DNA of 64,000 bases from Streptomyces sp. Je 1-332 (GTDB lineage: Bacteria > Actinomycetota > Actinomycetes > Streptomycetales > Streptomycetaceae), in assembly GCF_040730185.1 (NCBI RefSeq), contig NZ_CP160402.1, positions 4,278,001-4,342,000 of the forward strand. Reading direction: 5' to 3'. The notes below the pieces were generated by a model that worked only from the letters and a program-made list of their open reading frames with translations, was not told the origin of the DNA and did no database searches. Numbering within the stretch: position 1 is the first letter of the stretch; every line of letters begins with the position of its first letter. The position numbers were made by a program, and so were the translations under genes. Shown in pieces: positions 35,193 to 43,962 of the stretch.

Positions 35193-35999
35193 TCACCGCG
35201 GCTCCGGCGGCCGCTGGCGGGGCATGTTCGGGCGCGCCCCCGGCGGCAACGCGGCCCGTACGGGGGCAGCCCCTGCCTCCCCGCGGGAGGCCGGGACCAT
35301 GGCCTGCATGGCCAACGGCGCGGGGCCGGACCGGAACTCCACCATCCAGTCCGCGGTCTCGGCCCGCACAAGCTCCGTCACATCCTCCGAGAACCGCCGA
35401 AGCACCCCAAGACACCGGTCGGCAGCCTCGCTGGCGGTCCCCTCGGTGGGCCCGAGAACCTCCCGCACACTCTCCGACGCCCAGTCGAACTGCAGCACCT
35501 GCAGCCGCCGCTGCACGGCCTGCGCGGTCGCCACGTCCCGCATCCACCCGGACGTGAGGCCGAAGAAGCGATCGCACGCCACGCATGCCGCCCCCGCGAG
35601 CAGCGAGACGTACCCCCAGTTCGCGACGCCCCCCACCGCCCCGGCAAGATCGAGCAGCGGAAACACCCCCGCGCCCACGACCCCCACCGCCGCCCCCGCC
35701 CGCGAGACCCGCGCCCCGCGCCGTTTCCACGCCCGGTCGGACAAGTACCACTCCGCGGTGTTGAGCGCCCCCCGCTCCACCCACCGGTACAGCTCGTCGA
35801 GCCGCTGCGCCGGTTCACCCCAGTCGCCGAGGGGAAAGGCCCGCCCCGTCAGATCCCCGAGCCGAGAGCCGCCCCCGCCACCGGGACCCCCACCAGGACC
35901 ACCACCAGGATCACCACCGGGAACGCCCTGCTGCGCACCCGCCCCGGCACCCTGCTCCTCATGGGGCACCCCCTCGGGCTGCATCTCCGGCTGGCTCAC
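35193..35999 (-). CDS. SLATT-like two-transmembrane protein
   Basis: A 268-residue protein. A Gly/Pro/Gln-rich N-terminus (with GGDPGGGPGGGPGGGGG) leads to a helix with conserved aromatic residues (LDELYRWVERGALNTAEWYL), two adjacent hydrophobic helices (VGVVGAGVFPLLDLAGAVGG and WGYVSLLAGAACVACDRFFG) and a C-terminal helical region. This is the pattern of SLATT domains, two-helix proteins predicted to form pores as effectors in nucleotide-signalled defence systems; here it stands alone, so a housekeeping role is also possible. GTG 35999 has TAGGAG 7 bases upstream. Assignment rests on topology and memory of the locus. Confidence 0.55.
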   Translation of the reverse strand: MSQPEMQPEGVPHEEQGAGAGAQQGVPGGDPGGGPGGGPGGGGGSRLGDLTGRAFPLGDWGEPAQRLDELYRWVERGALNTAEWYLSDRAWKRRGARVSRAGAAVGVVGAGVFPLLDLAGAVGGVANWGYVSLLAGAACVACDRFFGLTSGWMRDVATAQAVQRRLQVLQFDWASESVREVLGPTEGTASEAADRCLGVLRRFSEDVTELVRAETADWMVEFRSGPAPLAMQAMVPASRGEAGAAPVRAALPPGARPNMPRQRPPEPR

Positions 36000-36350
36000 C
36001 CGGCACTCCTACCTCTACGAGATCCCTGACTGTTCCTGCGGCACTTCCTGCGGCACGGTTCCTTGCGGCACTGTCCCCCGCGGTGATTCCGTACGGTGCG
36101 CGCGCTGTGACAGCTGGTGCTGATGATGCTGACGCGGCTGAAGTCATCTGCTCATGCGCAGCCCCAGTCCTACCGCCCAATGGGTGGCCATGAGCCCCTT
36201 TTCGCGGTATTTCCGCCCGGAAGAGCTGCTTGATCAGGTATAGGAAGACGGCCGATCTCACTCGAAAGAGTGCTGGGGCGAGGCCACCCTCAACCACGTA
36301 GGCTCATTGGAGGTGGAAAAACCGACGACCTACCGAGACAGGAGCTGATC
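36000..36350. other. Non-coding gap between the SLATT-like gene and ybaB
   Basis: Holds a triple direct repeat TTCCTGCGGCAC (36033-36044, 36045-36056 and a variant at 36059-36071), a small hairpin CACTC-GAAA-GAGTG (36259-36272) and a TAGGCT hexamer (36299-36304) that fits the -10 of the ybaB-recR operon. I see no RNA gene in it. Confidence 0.5.
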
Positions 36351-36692
36351 GTGATCCCCGGTGGTGGCCAGCCCAACATGCAGCAGCTGCTCCAGCAGGC
36401 CCAGAAGATGCAGCAGGACCTCGCTACCGCGCAGGAAGAGCTCGCGCGCACCGAGGTCGAAGGCCAGGCGGGCGGCGGCCTCGTCAAGGCGACGGTCACC
36501 GGATCCGGTGAGCTGCGCGGCCTGGTGATCGACCCCAAGGCGGTCGACCCGGAGGACACCGAGACCCTCGCGGACCTGGTGGTCGCGGCGGTCCAGGCGG
36601 CGAACGAGAACGCGCAGGCGCTCCAGCAGGAGAAGCTGGGTCCGCTCGCGCAGGGCCTGGGCGGCGGAGGCATCCCGGGCCTTCCCTTCTAA
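36351..36692 (+). CDS. ybaB: YbaB/EbfC-family nucleoid-associated protein
   Basis: A 113-residue dimeric DNA-binding protein that forms a tweezer-like fold. [20 protein letters not shown] is the helical arm, [25 protein letters not shown] the central sheet and the C-terminal helix is followed by a Gly-rich tail. Such proteins bind DNA with little sequence preference and are linked genetically to RecR in repair. GTG 36351 has CAGGAG 7 bases before it. recR follows after 67 bases in the same direction, as in most bacteria. Confidence 0.92.
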   Translation: MIPGGGQPNMQQLLQQAQKMQQDLATAQEELARTEVEGQAGGGLVKATVTGSGELRGLVIDPKAVDPEDTETLADLVVAAVQAANENAQALQQEKLGPLAQGLGGGGIPGLPF

Positions 36693-36759
36693 GAGGGCGA
36701 CGGGCCAACTACCGTACGTACCAAAGCGTGAGCGAGAACAGGAAAGGGCAAGGCACCCC

Positions 36760-37359
36760 GTGTACGAAGGCGTGGTTCAGGACCTCATCGACGAGTTGGG
36801 CAGGCTGCCCGGCGTCGGTCCCAAGAGCGCGCAGCGGATCGCCTTCCACATCCTGCAGGCGGAGCCGACGGACGTGCGGCGTCTCGCGCACTCCCTCCTC
36901 GAGGTGAAGGACAAGGTCCGCTTCTGCGCGACCTGCGGGAACGTCGCGCAGGAAGAGCTCTGCAACATCTGCCGCGACCCGCGCCGCGACCTCAGCGTCA
37001 TCTGCGTGGTCGAGGAGCCGAAGGATGTCGTGGCGATCGAGCGTACGCGCGAGTTCCGGGGGAAGTACCACGTTCTGGGCGGAGCGATCAGCCCGATCGA
37101 AGGGGTCGGTCCGGACGATCTGCGGATACGGGAACTGCTCGCGCGCCTGGCGGACGGCACGGTCACCGAGCTGATTCTGGCCACGGACCCGAACCTGGAG
37201 GGCGAGGCGACGGCGACGTACCTCGCACGGATGATCAAGCCCATGGGCCTGAAGGTCACCCGCCTGGCCAGCGGGCTCCCTGTCGGGGGAGATCTGGAAT
37301 ACGCGGACGAGGTCACCCTGGGCCGCGCCTTCGAGGGGAGACGACTCCTAGATGTCTAA
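36760..37359 (+). CDS. recR: Recombination protein RecR
   Basis: A 199-residue RecFOR-pathway protein that loads with RecO onto single-stranded gaps to help RecA assemble. Helix-hairpin-helix [21 protein letters not shown] is near the N-terminus, a four-Cys zinc finger follows ([20 protein letters not shown], about residues 55-74), then a Toprim domain starting [15 protein letters not shown] with the conserved Glu, and a Walker-like end with [22 protein letters not shown] 36760 has AAAGGGCAAGG upstream. The DUF5063 gene start overlaps its stop by 8 bases. Confidence 0.96.
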   Translation: MYEGVVQDLIDELGRLPGVGPKSAQRIAFHILQAEPTDVRRLAHSLLEVKDKVRFCATCGNVAQEELCNICRDPRRDLSVICVVEEPKDVVAIERTREFRGKYHVLGGAISPIEGVGPDDLRIRELLARLADGTVTELILATDPNLEGEATATYLARMIKPMGLKVTRLASGLPVGGDLEYADEVTLGRAFEGRRLLDV

Positions 37360-38155
37360 GAAGCAGCAAGAGAAGTCAACGAAGCCGGAACTGAAGCCGG
37401 AACTGAAGGCGGAGTCGCTGCCGGAAGCGGCGCCTGTCGCGGAGGTGATCGCCGCCCCGGAGTCGATCTTCGCCCCCGAGCCGATCATCGCCCCCGAGGC
37501 GACGGTCCTCCTGCACGCGGCCGCCCAGGACCCGGACTCCTTCGCGGTGCAGATCTCGGACCAGATCGAGAGCTTCATCGTCGCGGTGACGGAGGTCGCG
37601 AAGGGTGACGAGCCCGACTCGGCCGTTCCCTTCCTCCTCCTGGAGGTCTCCCAACTCCTCCTGGCCGGCGGCCGCCTGGGCGCGCACGAGGACATCCTCC
37701 CCGAGGAGCGCTACGAGCCGGACCTCGGCCCGGAGCGCGACGTCGACGACCTGCGTGAACGCCTCGCCGCCATGCTGGAGCCGATCGACGTCTACTCCGA
37801 GGTCTTCGACCCGTACGAGCCCCGCAAGGCCCCGGTGGCGGCCCGCATCTCGGACGACCTCGCCGACGTGGTCGCGGACCTCTCCCACGGCCTGGCCCAC
37901 TACCGCGCGGGCCGCACGACCGAGGCCCTGTGGTGGTGGCAGTTCTCGTACTTCTCCAACTGGGGCTCCACGGCCTCGGCCACCCTCCGAGCCCTCCAGT
38001 CCCTGGTGGCCCACGTCCGCCTGAACCAGCCCCTCGAGGACCTCAACGGCCTGGACACGGACGAGGACCTCGCCGAGGACGCGCTCGCGGAAGCCGCGGG
38101 CAGGGTGATGGCGGAGGAGATCGCCGGGCCCCTGGGCCTGCGCTCCGTGCAGTGA
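37352..38155 (+). CDS. DUF5063 family protein
   Basis: A 267-residue soluble protein. The first 50 residues are low complexity (KPELKPELK and Ala/Pro/Glu repeats). The rest is helical with [42 protein letters not shown] and [25 protein letters not shown], which match DUF5063, a family of unknown function. ATG 37352 overlaps recR by 8 bases, so it is translationally coupled to it and may act with the recombination protein; this is an association only. Four imperfect 12-13 base repeats follow the stop. Confidence 0.85.
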   Translation: MSKKQQEKSTKPELKPELKAESLPEAAPVAEVIAAPESIFAPEPIIAPEATVLLHAAAQDPDSFAVQISDQIESFIVAVTEVAKGDEPDSAVPFLLLEVSQLLLAGGRLGAHEDILPEERYEPDLGPERDVDDLRERLAAMLEPIDVYSEVFDPYEPRKAPVAARISDDLADVVADLSHGLAHYRAGRTTEALWWWQFSYFSNWGSTASATLRALQSLVAHVRLNQPLEDLNGLDTDEDLAEDALAEAAGRVMAEEIAGPLGLRSVQ

Positions 38156-38157
38156 CC

Positions 38158-38215
38158 TCGCTGCGGTGACCTTGCGGCTGTGACCCCGCGGCTGTGACAT
38201 GCGGTTGTGACCCGC
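38158..38215. repeat. Short tandem repeats after the DUF5063 gene
   Basis: About four imperfect copies of a TGCGGCTGTGACC-like unit run from 38158 to 38215, directly after the stop. No coding use is evident. Confidence 0.6.
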
Positions 38216-38344
38216 CCCACTTTCCGGAGTGGCCGACTCCCCGCTGGGCATGTGCCAAGCCGAGCGGTCGGAACGTACGCCCCGAGCAGCGGGAGCGTAT
38301 GCCGACGTTGATCACGTAGTGGGCGGGACATCTCACCATGTGAT

Positions 38345-38400
38345 ATTCGTGAGGCGAATTTCGGCCGCTCGTTAGACTGAGCCGACCGCAGCAGTGCGGT
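38345..38400 (+). promoter_or_regulatory. ask promoter region with inverted repeat and leader hairpin
   Basis: TAGACT (38373-38378) is a clear -10. Upstream, ATTCG (38345-38349) and CGAAT (38355-38359) form an inverted repeat around the expected -35, a candidate operator. The early leader folds into ACCGCA-GCAG-TGCGGT (38385-38400). No typical -35 is seen. Confidence 0.5.
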
Positions 38401-38426
38401 GAAGACGGACTGAGCGAGGAGCGCAC

Positions 38427-39698
38427 GTGAGCCTTGTCGTGCAGAAGTACGGAGGCTCCTCCGTAGCCGATGCCGAGGGCATCAAGCGGGTCGCCAAGAG
38501 GATTGTCGACGCCAAGAAGAACGGCCATCAGGTCGTTGTCGTGGTGTCCGCCATGGGTGACACGACGGATGAGTTGATCGATCTTGCCGGGCAGGTATCC
38601 CCGATCCCTGCCGGGCGTGAATTCGACATGCTGCTGACCGCCGGGGAGCGGATCTCCATGGCCCTTCTTGCCATGGCGATCAAAAACCTGGGTCACGCGG
38701 CCCAGTCGTTCACGGGCAGCCAGGCCGGTGTCATCACCGACTCCGTCCACAACAAAGCGCGGATCATCGATGTCACGCCGGGCCGCATCCGGGCCTCCAT
38801 CGACGAGGGCAACATCGCCATCGTCGCGGGGTTCCAGGGTGTCAGCCAGGAGGGCAAGAACATCACCACGCTGGGCCGCGGCGGGTCGGACACGACCGCT
38901 GTCGCCCTCGCCGCCGCGCTCGACGCCGAGGTCTGCGAGATCTACACGGACGTGGACGGCGTTTTCACCGCCGACCCCCGTGTGGTGAAGAAGGCCCAGA
39001 AGATCGACTGGATCTCGTTCGAGGACATGCTGGAGCTCGCGAGCTCCGGGTCCAAGGTGCTGCTCCACCGCTGCGTGGAGTACGCCCGCCGTTACAACAT
39101 CCCGATTCACGTGCGCTCGTCCTTCAGTGGACTTCAGGGCACGTGGGTCAGCAACGAACCGCAAGGGGACCGCAAGGTGGAGCAGGCCATCATCTCCGGT
39201 GTCGCGCACGACACCTCGGAGGCCAAGATCACGGTCGTCGGCGTGCCGGACAAGCCGGGTGAGGCCGCCTCGATCTTCCGCGCCATCGCGGACTCCGGGG
39301 TCAACATCGACATGATCGTCCAGAACGTCTCGGCCGCTTCGACCGGACTCACGGACATCTCGTTCACCCTGCCCAAGGCCGAGGGCCGCAAGGCGATCGA
39401 CGCGCTCGAGAAGACGCGCTCGGCCATCGGCTTCGACTCCCTGCGCTACGACGACCAGATCGCCAAGATCTCCCTGGTCGGCGCGGGTATGAAGACGAAC
39501 CCCGGCGTCACCGCCGCCTTCTTCGAGGCGCTCAGCGACGCGGGCGTGAACATCGAGCTGATCTCGACCTCCGAGATCCGCATCTCGGTCGTGACCCGCG
39601 CCGATGACGCGAACGAGTCCGTGCGCGCCGTGCACACCGCCTTCGGCCTCGACTCCGACACGGACGAGGCAGTGGTCTATGGGGGCACCGGGCGATGA
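38427..39698 (+). CDS. ask: Aspartokinase, alpha subunit
   Basis: A 423-residue enzyme that phosphorylates aspartate, entry to lysine, threonine, methionine and diaminopimelate synthesis. [20 protein letters not shown] is the N-terminal kinase motif, [11 protein letters not shown] and [33 protein letters not shown] bind substrate and nucleotide, and two ACT regulatory domains occupy residues about 262-420. This is the feedback-regulated form in actinobacteria, usually inhibited by lysine plus threonine. GTG 38427 has GCGAGGAGCG upstream. A second start inside the gene makes the beta subunit. The asd start overlaps its stop by 4 bases. Confidence 0.96.
   Translation: MSLVVQKYGGSSVADAEGIKRVAKRIVDAKKNGHQVVVVVSAMGDTTDELIDLAGQVSPIPAGREFDMLLTAGERISMALLAMAIKNLGHAAQSFTGSQAGVITDSVHNKARIIDVTPGRIRASIDEGNIAIVAGFQGVSQEGKNITTLGRGGSDTTAVALAAALDAEVCEIYTDVDGVFTADPRVVKKAQKIDWISFEDMLELASSGSKVLLHRCVEYARRYNIPIHVRSSFSGLQGTWVSNEPQGDRKVEQAIISGVAHDTSEAKITVVGVPDKPGEAASIFRAIADSGVNIDMIVQNVSAASTGLTDISFTLPKAEGRKAIDALEKTRSAIGFDSLRYDDQIAKISLVGAGMKTNPGVTAAFFEALSDAGVNIELISTSEIRISVVTRADDANESVRAVHTAFGLDSDTDEAVVYGGTGR
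39163..39169 (+). promoter_or_regulatory. Internal ribosome-binding site in ask
   Basis: AAGGGGA ends 7 bases before the in-frame GTG 39177 inside ask, the right spacing for independent translation of the regulatory C-terminal part. Confidence 0.65.
39177..39698 (+). CDS. ask: Aspartokinase beta subunit (internal in-frame start)
   Basis: The last 173 codons of ask, from GTG 39177 (residue 251 of the full protein), encode [20 protein letters not shown] and the two ACT domains only. In Corynebacterium and Bacillus, alpha2-beta2 aspartokinases are made from one gene by exactly this kind of in-frame internal start at about residue 250, and the beta subunit helps bind the feedback inhibitors. The strong AAGGGGA site upstream of GTG 39177 supports the same here. 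It shares the stop of the full-length protein. Confidence 0.7.
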   Translation: MEQAIISGVAHDTSEAKITVVGVPDKPGEAASIFRAIADSGVNIDMIVQNVSAASTGLTDISFTLPKAEGRKAIDALEKTRSAIGFDSLRYDDQIAKISLVGAGMKTNPGVTAAFFEALSDAGVNIELISTSEIRISVVTRADDANESVRAVHTAFGLDSDTDEAVVYGGTGR

Positions 39699-40756
39699 CC
39701 GGAAAGCCGACGCTCGCGGTCGTCGGAGCGACCGGGGCCGTCGGCGCGGTCATGCTCCAGATCCTGTCGCAGCACGCCGACATCTGGGGCGAGATCCGAC
39801 TCGTCGCCTCACCGCGCTCGGCCGGCAGGAAGCTGGCCGTGCGCGGTGAGGAGGTCGAGGTCATCGCGCTGAGCGAGGACGCCTTCGACGGCGTCGACGT
39901 GGCGATGTTCGACGTTCCCGACGAGGTCAGCGCGCAGTGGGCGCCCATCGCCGCGTCCAAGGGCGTCGTGGTGGTCGACAACTCCGCCGCCTTCCGGATG
40001 GACCCGGACGTGCCACTGGTCGTCCCCGAGGTCAATCCGCACGCCGCGCGCGTGCGCCCGCGCGGCATCGTCGCCAACCCGAACTGCACGACTCTCTCGA
40101 TGATCGTGGCCGTCGGCGCGCTGCACGCCGAGTTCGGTCTGCGTGAGCTGATCGTCTCCTCGTACCAGGCCGTGAGCGGCGCCGGGCGGGACGGCGTGGA
40201 GACCCTGCGCCGCCAGCTGAAGCTGGTGGCGGGGTCGGAGCTCGGCACGAGCCCCGGTGACGTACGCCGTGCTGTCGGTGACGACACCGGGCCCTTCCCG
40301 GAGCCCGTGGCGCTGAACGTCGTGCCGTGGGCCGGGACGCTGCGGGACGACGGCTGGTCGTCCGAGGAGATGAAGGTGCGGGACGAGTCCCGCAAGATCC
40401 TCGGCCTGCCCGACCTGAAGGTCGCGGCGACCTGCGTACGTGTGCCGGTGGTGACCACGCACTCCCTGACCGTGCACGCGCGCTTCGAGGACGAGGTCAC
40501 GGTGGACCGCGCGCGCGAGATCCTGGCCACCGCTCCGGGAGTCGTGCTGTTCGACAACCCGGCCGCGGGTGAGTTCCCGACCCCCGCCGACGTGGTGGGG
40601 ACCGACCCCACGTGGGTGGGCCGGGTGCGGCGCGCCCTGGACGATCCGACAGCCCTTGAGCTCTTCGTGTGCGGGGACAACCTCCGCAAGGGAGCCGCCC
40701 TGAACACGGCCCAGATCGCGGAGCTGGTGGCCGGGGAGCTCACCGGACGTCAGTAG
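39695..40756 (+). CDS. asd: Aspartate-semialdehyde dehydrogenase
   Basis: A 353-residue NADP-dependent enzyme that reduces aspartyl phosphate to the semialdehyde, the step after aspartokinase. [16 protein letters not shown] is the nucleotide-binding loop, [20 protein letters not shown] holds the active-site Cys, [17 protein letters not shown] the phosphate contact and [16 protein letters not shown] the catalytic His region. ATG 39695 overlaps the ask stop (ATGA), so both subunits and this enzyme are made from one operon. It is followed by a gap with a weak hairpin (40769-40774 with 40785-40790). Confidence 0.96.
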   Translation: MTGKPTLAVVGATGAVGAVMLQILSQHADIWGEIRLVASPRSAGRKLAVRGEEVEVIALSEDAFDGVDVAMFDVPDEVSAQWAPIAASKGVVVVDNSAAFRMDPDVPLVVPEVNPHAARVRPRGIVANPNCTTLSMIVAVGALHAEFGLRELIVSSYQAVSGAGRDGVETLRRQLKLVAGSELGTSPGDVRRAVGDDTGPFPEPVALNVVPWAGTLRDDGWSSEEMKVRDESRKILGLPDLKVAATCVRVPVVTTHSLTVHARFEDEVTVDRAREILATAPGVVLFDNPAAGEFPTPADVVGTDPTWVGRVRRALDDPTALELFVCGDNLRKGAALNTAQIAELVAGELTGRQ

Positions 40757-41132
40757 TAGGTACAAAAACCCGCAGAAAGGTGCATGCGGGCGGGCAGAAC
40801 AAGCCCCGAAGGCTCCCCGAGGCGGAAGACTTTGAGGGGTCTGTGTAAGTTCTGTGTCCAACTTGGTGGCCAGAATCGCTTGATCTGGACCATTGCCGCG
40901 TTCGAAGATTCGCAATATTCGTCCCCGTCCTCTGCAACCGGCAGCAGGGCGGGGCGCGTCTTTGCGATCGCCCTCCAGGGGGCGTGACCTGAGCGCTGCG
41001 AAAAATGGGCATAGGGGAAGAGCTGGTACGCATGGGGGCATTTGATGCATCGTCACCAATGGCGACGATGCCCGCCGCAAACGCGCCGCGCGATGCGTAC
41101 AACCCTCAAGGGGGTAGGCGTGTCCAACAGGC
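40757..41132. other. Non-coding gap between asd and the sigma factor gene
   Basis: A 6-bp stem hairpin CCCGCA/TGCGGG at 40769-40790 may terminate the asd operon. TTGCCG at 40893-40898 followed by TATTCG after 17 bases is a weak promoter candidate for the sigma factor. I see no gene of its own here; short open frames have poor codon use. Confidence 0.4.
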
Positions 41133-41792
41133 GTGGCAGAGGTTCTCGATTTCACAGCGGTTCAGGCGAGGGGCGCGGCCCTGCGCCCGCCTCGCCGTCC
41201 CCGTGCGCCCGCCGGCATGCCGGTGATCGCCCCCATGCCCATCACGAGATCGGCCCGCATCCCGACGCAGCGCGAGGGCGCTGAGGAGGCGATGAGCGCG
41301 GGCACCACAGTCGACCACCTGACCGAGACCTACCGCGCCCACTACAGGTCGCTCCTCGGCCTGGCGGCGCTGCTTCTCGATGACACGGCCTCGTGCGAGG
41401 ACGTCGTGCAGGAGGCGTTCATCCGGGTGCACTCGGCGCGCAAACGCGTGCGGGACCCGGAGAAGACGCTCGCCTATCTGCGGCAGACGGTCGTGAACCT
41501 CTCGCGTTCCGCGCTGCGTCGCCGCATCCTCGGGCTGAAGCTGCTCTCGAAGCCGATGCCCGACATGGCGAGCGCCGAGGAGGGGGCGTACGACCTCCTT
41601 GAGCGTGACGAGTTGATCAAGGCGATGCGCGGCCTCCAGCGCCGCCAGCGCGAGGTCCTGGTCCTGCGGTACTTCGCGGACATGACCGAGGCGCAGGTCG
41701 CCGAGACCCTGGGCATATCGCTCGGGTCGGTGAAGGCCTACGGCTCGCGCGGGATCGCGGCTCTGCGGGTCGCCATGGAGGCACCGGCATGA
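41133..41792 (+). CDS. ECF-type RNA polymerase sigma factor (SigE family)
   Basis: A 219-residue sigma factor. After about 55 variable residues, region 2 runs from LTETYRAHYRSLLGLAALLLDD through CEDVVQEAFIRVH (promoter -10 recognition) and region 4 from ALRGLQ-like RGLQRRQREVLVLRYFADMTEAQVAETLGISLGSVKAYGSRGIAALR (-35 recognition). There is no region 1 or 3. GTG 41133 gives the longest frame with good codon use, but its ribosome-binding site is weak; ATG 41218 or a later start is possible. The next gene overlaps its stop by 4 bases and encodes a membrane protein, the usual place for an anti-sigma factor. The target regulon is not visible. Confidence 0.85.
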   Translation: MAEVLDFTAVQARGAALRPPRRPRAPAGMPVIAPMPITRSARIPTQREGAEEAMSAGTTVDHLTETYRAHYRSLLGLAALLLDDTASCEDVVQEAFIRVHSARKRVRDPEKTLAYLRQTVVNLSRSALRRRILGLKLLSKPMPDMASAEEGAYDLLERDELIKAMRGLQRRQREVLVLRYFADMTEAQVAETLGISLGSVKAYGSRGIAALRVAMEAPA

Positions 41793-43027
41793 GCAAGCAC
41801 GAGTACGGGCGCGAGCATGACGATGACAAGAGCGCCGAGTTTGAGCAGCACGCTGGGGACGGAACTGTGAACCACGGCCAGGGCGACGAGCCCACCGCAC
41901 CCGAGCCCGACGAGCCCACGGCGGCGGAGCCTGCTGAGCCCGCCGCGGCCGAGCCCGGGGAGCCCGCCGCGGCTGAGCCCGAGGAGTCCGCCGCGGCCGA
42001 GCGTCGGGGCGGTGAGGCGCCGGGTTCCGTCTTCGGTGGTGAGGACGGCTCCGACGAGCTGGCGCTGCGCAGGATGATGCGTTCGGCCGTCCAGGAGATC
42101 GAGCCGGGCGACCGCGCTCTGGAGCGACTGCGGCACGCGGTACCGGCGCGGCGTCAGCGCAAGCGCCAGGCCGTGGTCGGCATGGCGGCCGCCGCGCTCT
42201 TCATCGGCACCGCCATCCCCGCTCTGGTGCACGTCACGAACTCCACCGGGGGCTCGGACGACCGGCCGTCGATAGCGGGCAACAGCGAGCAGACGCAGGG
42301 CGGTTCGAGCGAGGGCGGCAAGGGCCCTGACGGTGGGGAGAAGGGCAAGAGCGGCGACTCCGGCCCCTCCAAGTCCAAGGACAAGAAAGACAAGAAGGAC
42401 AAGAAGGACGGCAAGGGGAAGGGTGAGGCCAGCGGCGGCGCGACCGGTGGTCCCGACCCGGCGGGTACGGAATCCGCCGGCTCACCCGCCTGCGCGGTGG
42501 ACCAGCTCGGCGGCGCGAGCGGTAGCGCGGGCGCGCCCGAGGCCGACGGCAAGGTGTACGGCAGCTTCCGCGTCGCCAACGTCTCCGGCAGCAGCTGCAC
42601 GGTCAGCGCGCCGGGCAGCGTGAGCACGGCGACGACGGGGGCGGCCGACCCCGGGAAGATCCTCATCTCCGACCATGTCGCGGGCGACGCGGCGACGGGC
42701 CTTCCGGACCCGGCGCAGGCGGTCAGCTCGCTGGTCCTCCAGCCGGGCGCCGCGTACGAGGTGAAGTTCGCCTGGGTGCCTTCGGAGGCGTGCCCGACGG
42801 ACAGCGGTGAGCCTTCGCCCGACCCGACCCCCACGGAGGGCGGCGGCGCGGACAGCGGCGCACCGGGCGGCACGGAGCCGCAGATGGTCCGCGAGGAGGG
42901 CGGCGTCCTTGACGGCGGCGTGACGGTGTCCCTGACGGCCGCCGAGGGTTCGCCCGCGGCGGGCGCGACGATCACCAACGCGTGCGCGGGGACGGTCTAC
43001 CACACGGGGATGCTGTCGGCGTCGTAG
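41789..43027 (+). CDS. Membrane protein, probable anti-sigma partner of the ECF sigma factor
   Basis: A 412-residue protein. The N-terminal 100 residues are acidic and repetitive (EPxEPAAAEP units), then a short basic segment (ALERLRHAVPARRQRKRQ) leads into one transmembrane helix (AVVGMAAAALFIGTAIPALV, about residues 127-146). Outside is a Gly/Ser/Lys-rich linker with DKKDKKDKKD, and a folded domain with two or more Cys (ACAVDQLGG, GSSCTVSAP, EACPTDSG, TNACAG). ATG 41789 overlaps the sigma factor stop by 4 bases. A zinc-type anti-sigma motif is absent, so the assignment rests on operon position and topology. A hairpin terminator follows the stop at 43048-43074. Confidence 0.6.
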   Translation: MSKHEYGREHDDDKSAEFEQHAGDGTVNHGQGDEPTAPEPDEPTAAEPAEPAAAEPGEPAAAEPEESAAAERRGGEAPGSVFGGEDGSDELALRRMMRSAVQEIEPGDRALERLRHAVPARRQRKRQAVVGMAAAALFIGTAIPALVHVTNSTGGSDDRPSIAGNSEQTQGGSSEGGKGPDGGEKGKSGDSGPSKSKDKKDKKDKKDGKGKGEASGGATGGPDPAGTESAGSPACAVDQLGGASGSAGAPEADGKVYGSFRVANVSGSSCTVSAPGSVSTATTGAADPGKILISDHVAGDAATGLPDPAQAVSSLVLQPGAAYEVKFAWVPSEACPTDSGEPSPDPTPTEGGGADSGAPGGTEPQMVREEGGVLDGGVTVSLTAAEGSPAAGATITNACAGTVYHTGMLSAS

Positions 43028-43047
43028 CGCGACGCGGTCGACGTCCG

Positions 43048-43074
43048 GGACGGGCTGGAATGTCCAGCCCGTCC
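43048..43074. terminator. Bidirectional hairpin terminator
   Basis: GGACGGGCTGGA (43048-43059) pairs perfectly with 43063-43074 across loop ATG. It lies between the converging anti-sigma-like and SURF1 genes, and its right half is a copy of the dispersed CAGCCCGTCCGGCG repeat. Confidence 0.75.
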
Positions 43075-43109
43075 GGCGTTCACGGCCATCGTGTGACAGG
43101 TCGTGAGAG

Positions 43110-43889
43110 CTATGACTCGGGCAGCAGCCCCAGCTGAGTGTCCCGCGCGAACTCCCGCTCACGCCGGAACAGCCGGAACCACATGAAGACGACGAACCCC
43201 GCGAAGACGAACCACTCCCCGGTGTAGCCGAGGTTCTGGAAGGCCTTGAGGTCGAGCCCGGAGTTGGCCGGCTCGGACGCCGGAACCGCCTTCATCCCGG
43301 AGTCACCCTTGGCCAGCGTGACCCAGGCGTCGTACACATCGCCCCGGACCACGTTCACCAGCGAGGCCGCGCTGATGGCGCCCAGCTGCCCGGTCGGCAG
43401 TCCGCCGGCCGAGCTGACCCCGTTCGAACCAGGGCTCTCGGACGCCTGGAGCGCGCCCGTCACGGTGACCTCACCGGAGGGCGCCGCGGGAGCCTTCGCC
43501 GCACTCGCCTTCCCGGGGAGCCAGCCGCGGACGACCGGCAGGTCCTTGCCGCTGTCGGTACGCAGCAGCGTGAGGACGTAGTAACCGGACTTTTCGTCCA
43601 ACTCCCGGCCGGGCACCAGCAGTTGCCTGCCGTACCGCCCGGTGGCCGACACCTGTTCCCCGGACGTCTCCTTGTCCACGGGGAGCATCGAGTCCAGCGG
43701 CCGGGGCTCCTCCTGGGACCTGGCGGGCGATGCCTGCCGGTCCGCCTGCTCCTGCGCCGCGTCATGCGCCTCGACGCGGTCCTCGAAACGCCCCAGCTGC
43801 CATGACCCCATGAAGATGCAGAAGGGGATGGCCAGCAGTACGAAGACGTTGATCCCCCACCAGCGGGGCGTCAGCAGGAACCGGTACAC
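43110..43889 (-). CDS. SURF1 family protein (cytochrome oxidase assembly)
   Basis: A 259-residue membrane protein with one helix near each end: INVFVLLAIPFCIFMGSWQLGRFE near the start and WFVFAGFVVFMWFRLFRR near the end, with an outward-facing domain between (residues about 40-220). WQLGR in the first helix and PVVRGWLPG in the loop are conserved SURF1 marks. SURF1 helps insert haem a into cytochrome c oxidase. GTG 43889 follows minus-strand TACCGT by 6 bases, so it is probably leaderless. Transcribed towards the bidirectional terminator. Confidence 0.9.
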   Translation of the reverse strand: MYRFLLTPRWWGINVFVLLAIPFCIFMGSWQLGRFEDRVEAHDAAQEQADRQASPARSQEEPRPLDSMLPVDKETSGEQVSATGRYGRQLLVPGRELDEKSGYYVLTLLRTDSGKDLPVVRGWLPGKASAAKAPAAPSGEVTVTGALQASESPGSNGVSSAGGLPTGQLGAISAASLVNVVRGDVYDAWVTLAKGDSGMKAVPASEPANSGLDLKAFQNLGYTGEWFVFAGFVVFMWFRLFRREREFARDTQLGLLPES

Positions 43890-43962
43890 ACCCCCACGGT
43901 ACGGGGCGTCCCCGGGAGGCAGGCCGGGGGGTGGCGGTGCCCTCCCCGCGGCCGAGCCCCGG

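Noticed and set aside
36033..36071. A CRISPR array
   Set aside because: The repeats are 12 bases long, only three in number and adjacent without spacers.
35959..36297. A 112-codon minus-strand frame upstream of the SLATT-like gene
   Set aside because: It is out of frame with the SLATT-like gene, lacks a ribosome-binding site and overlaps the ybaB promoter side; the GTG at 35999 with TAGGAG is a better explanation.
36000..36350. A signal recognition particle RNA or other stable RNA upstream of ybaB-recR
   Set aside because: The conserved GGAA-type apical loop and long stem of the particle RNA are absent; only a short hairpin and repeats are seen.
41042..41284. An 80-codon frame overlapping the start of the sigma factor, with AAGGGGG before a GTG inside it
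   Set aside because: The translation is Arg/His/Gly-rich without family features; the sigma factor frame has better codon use and clear domains.
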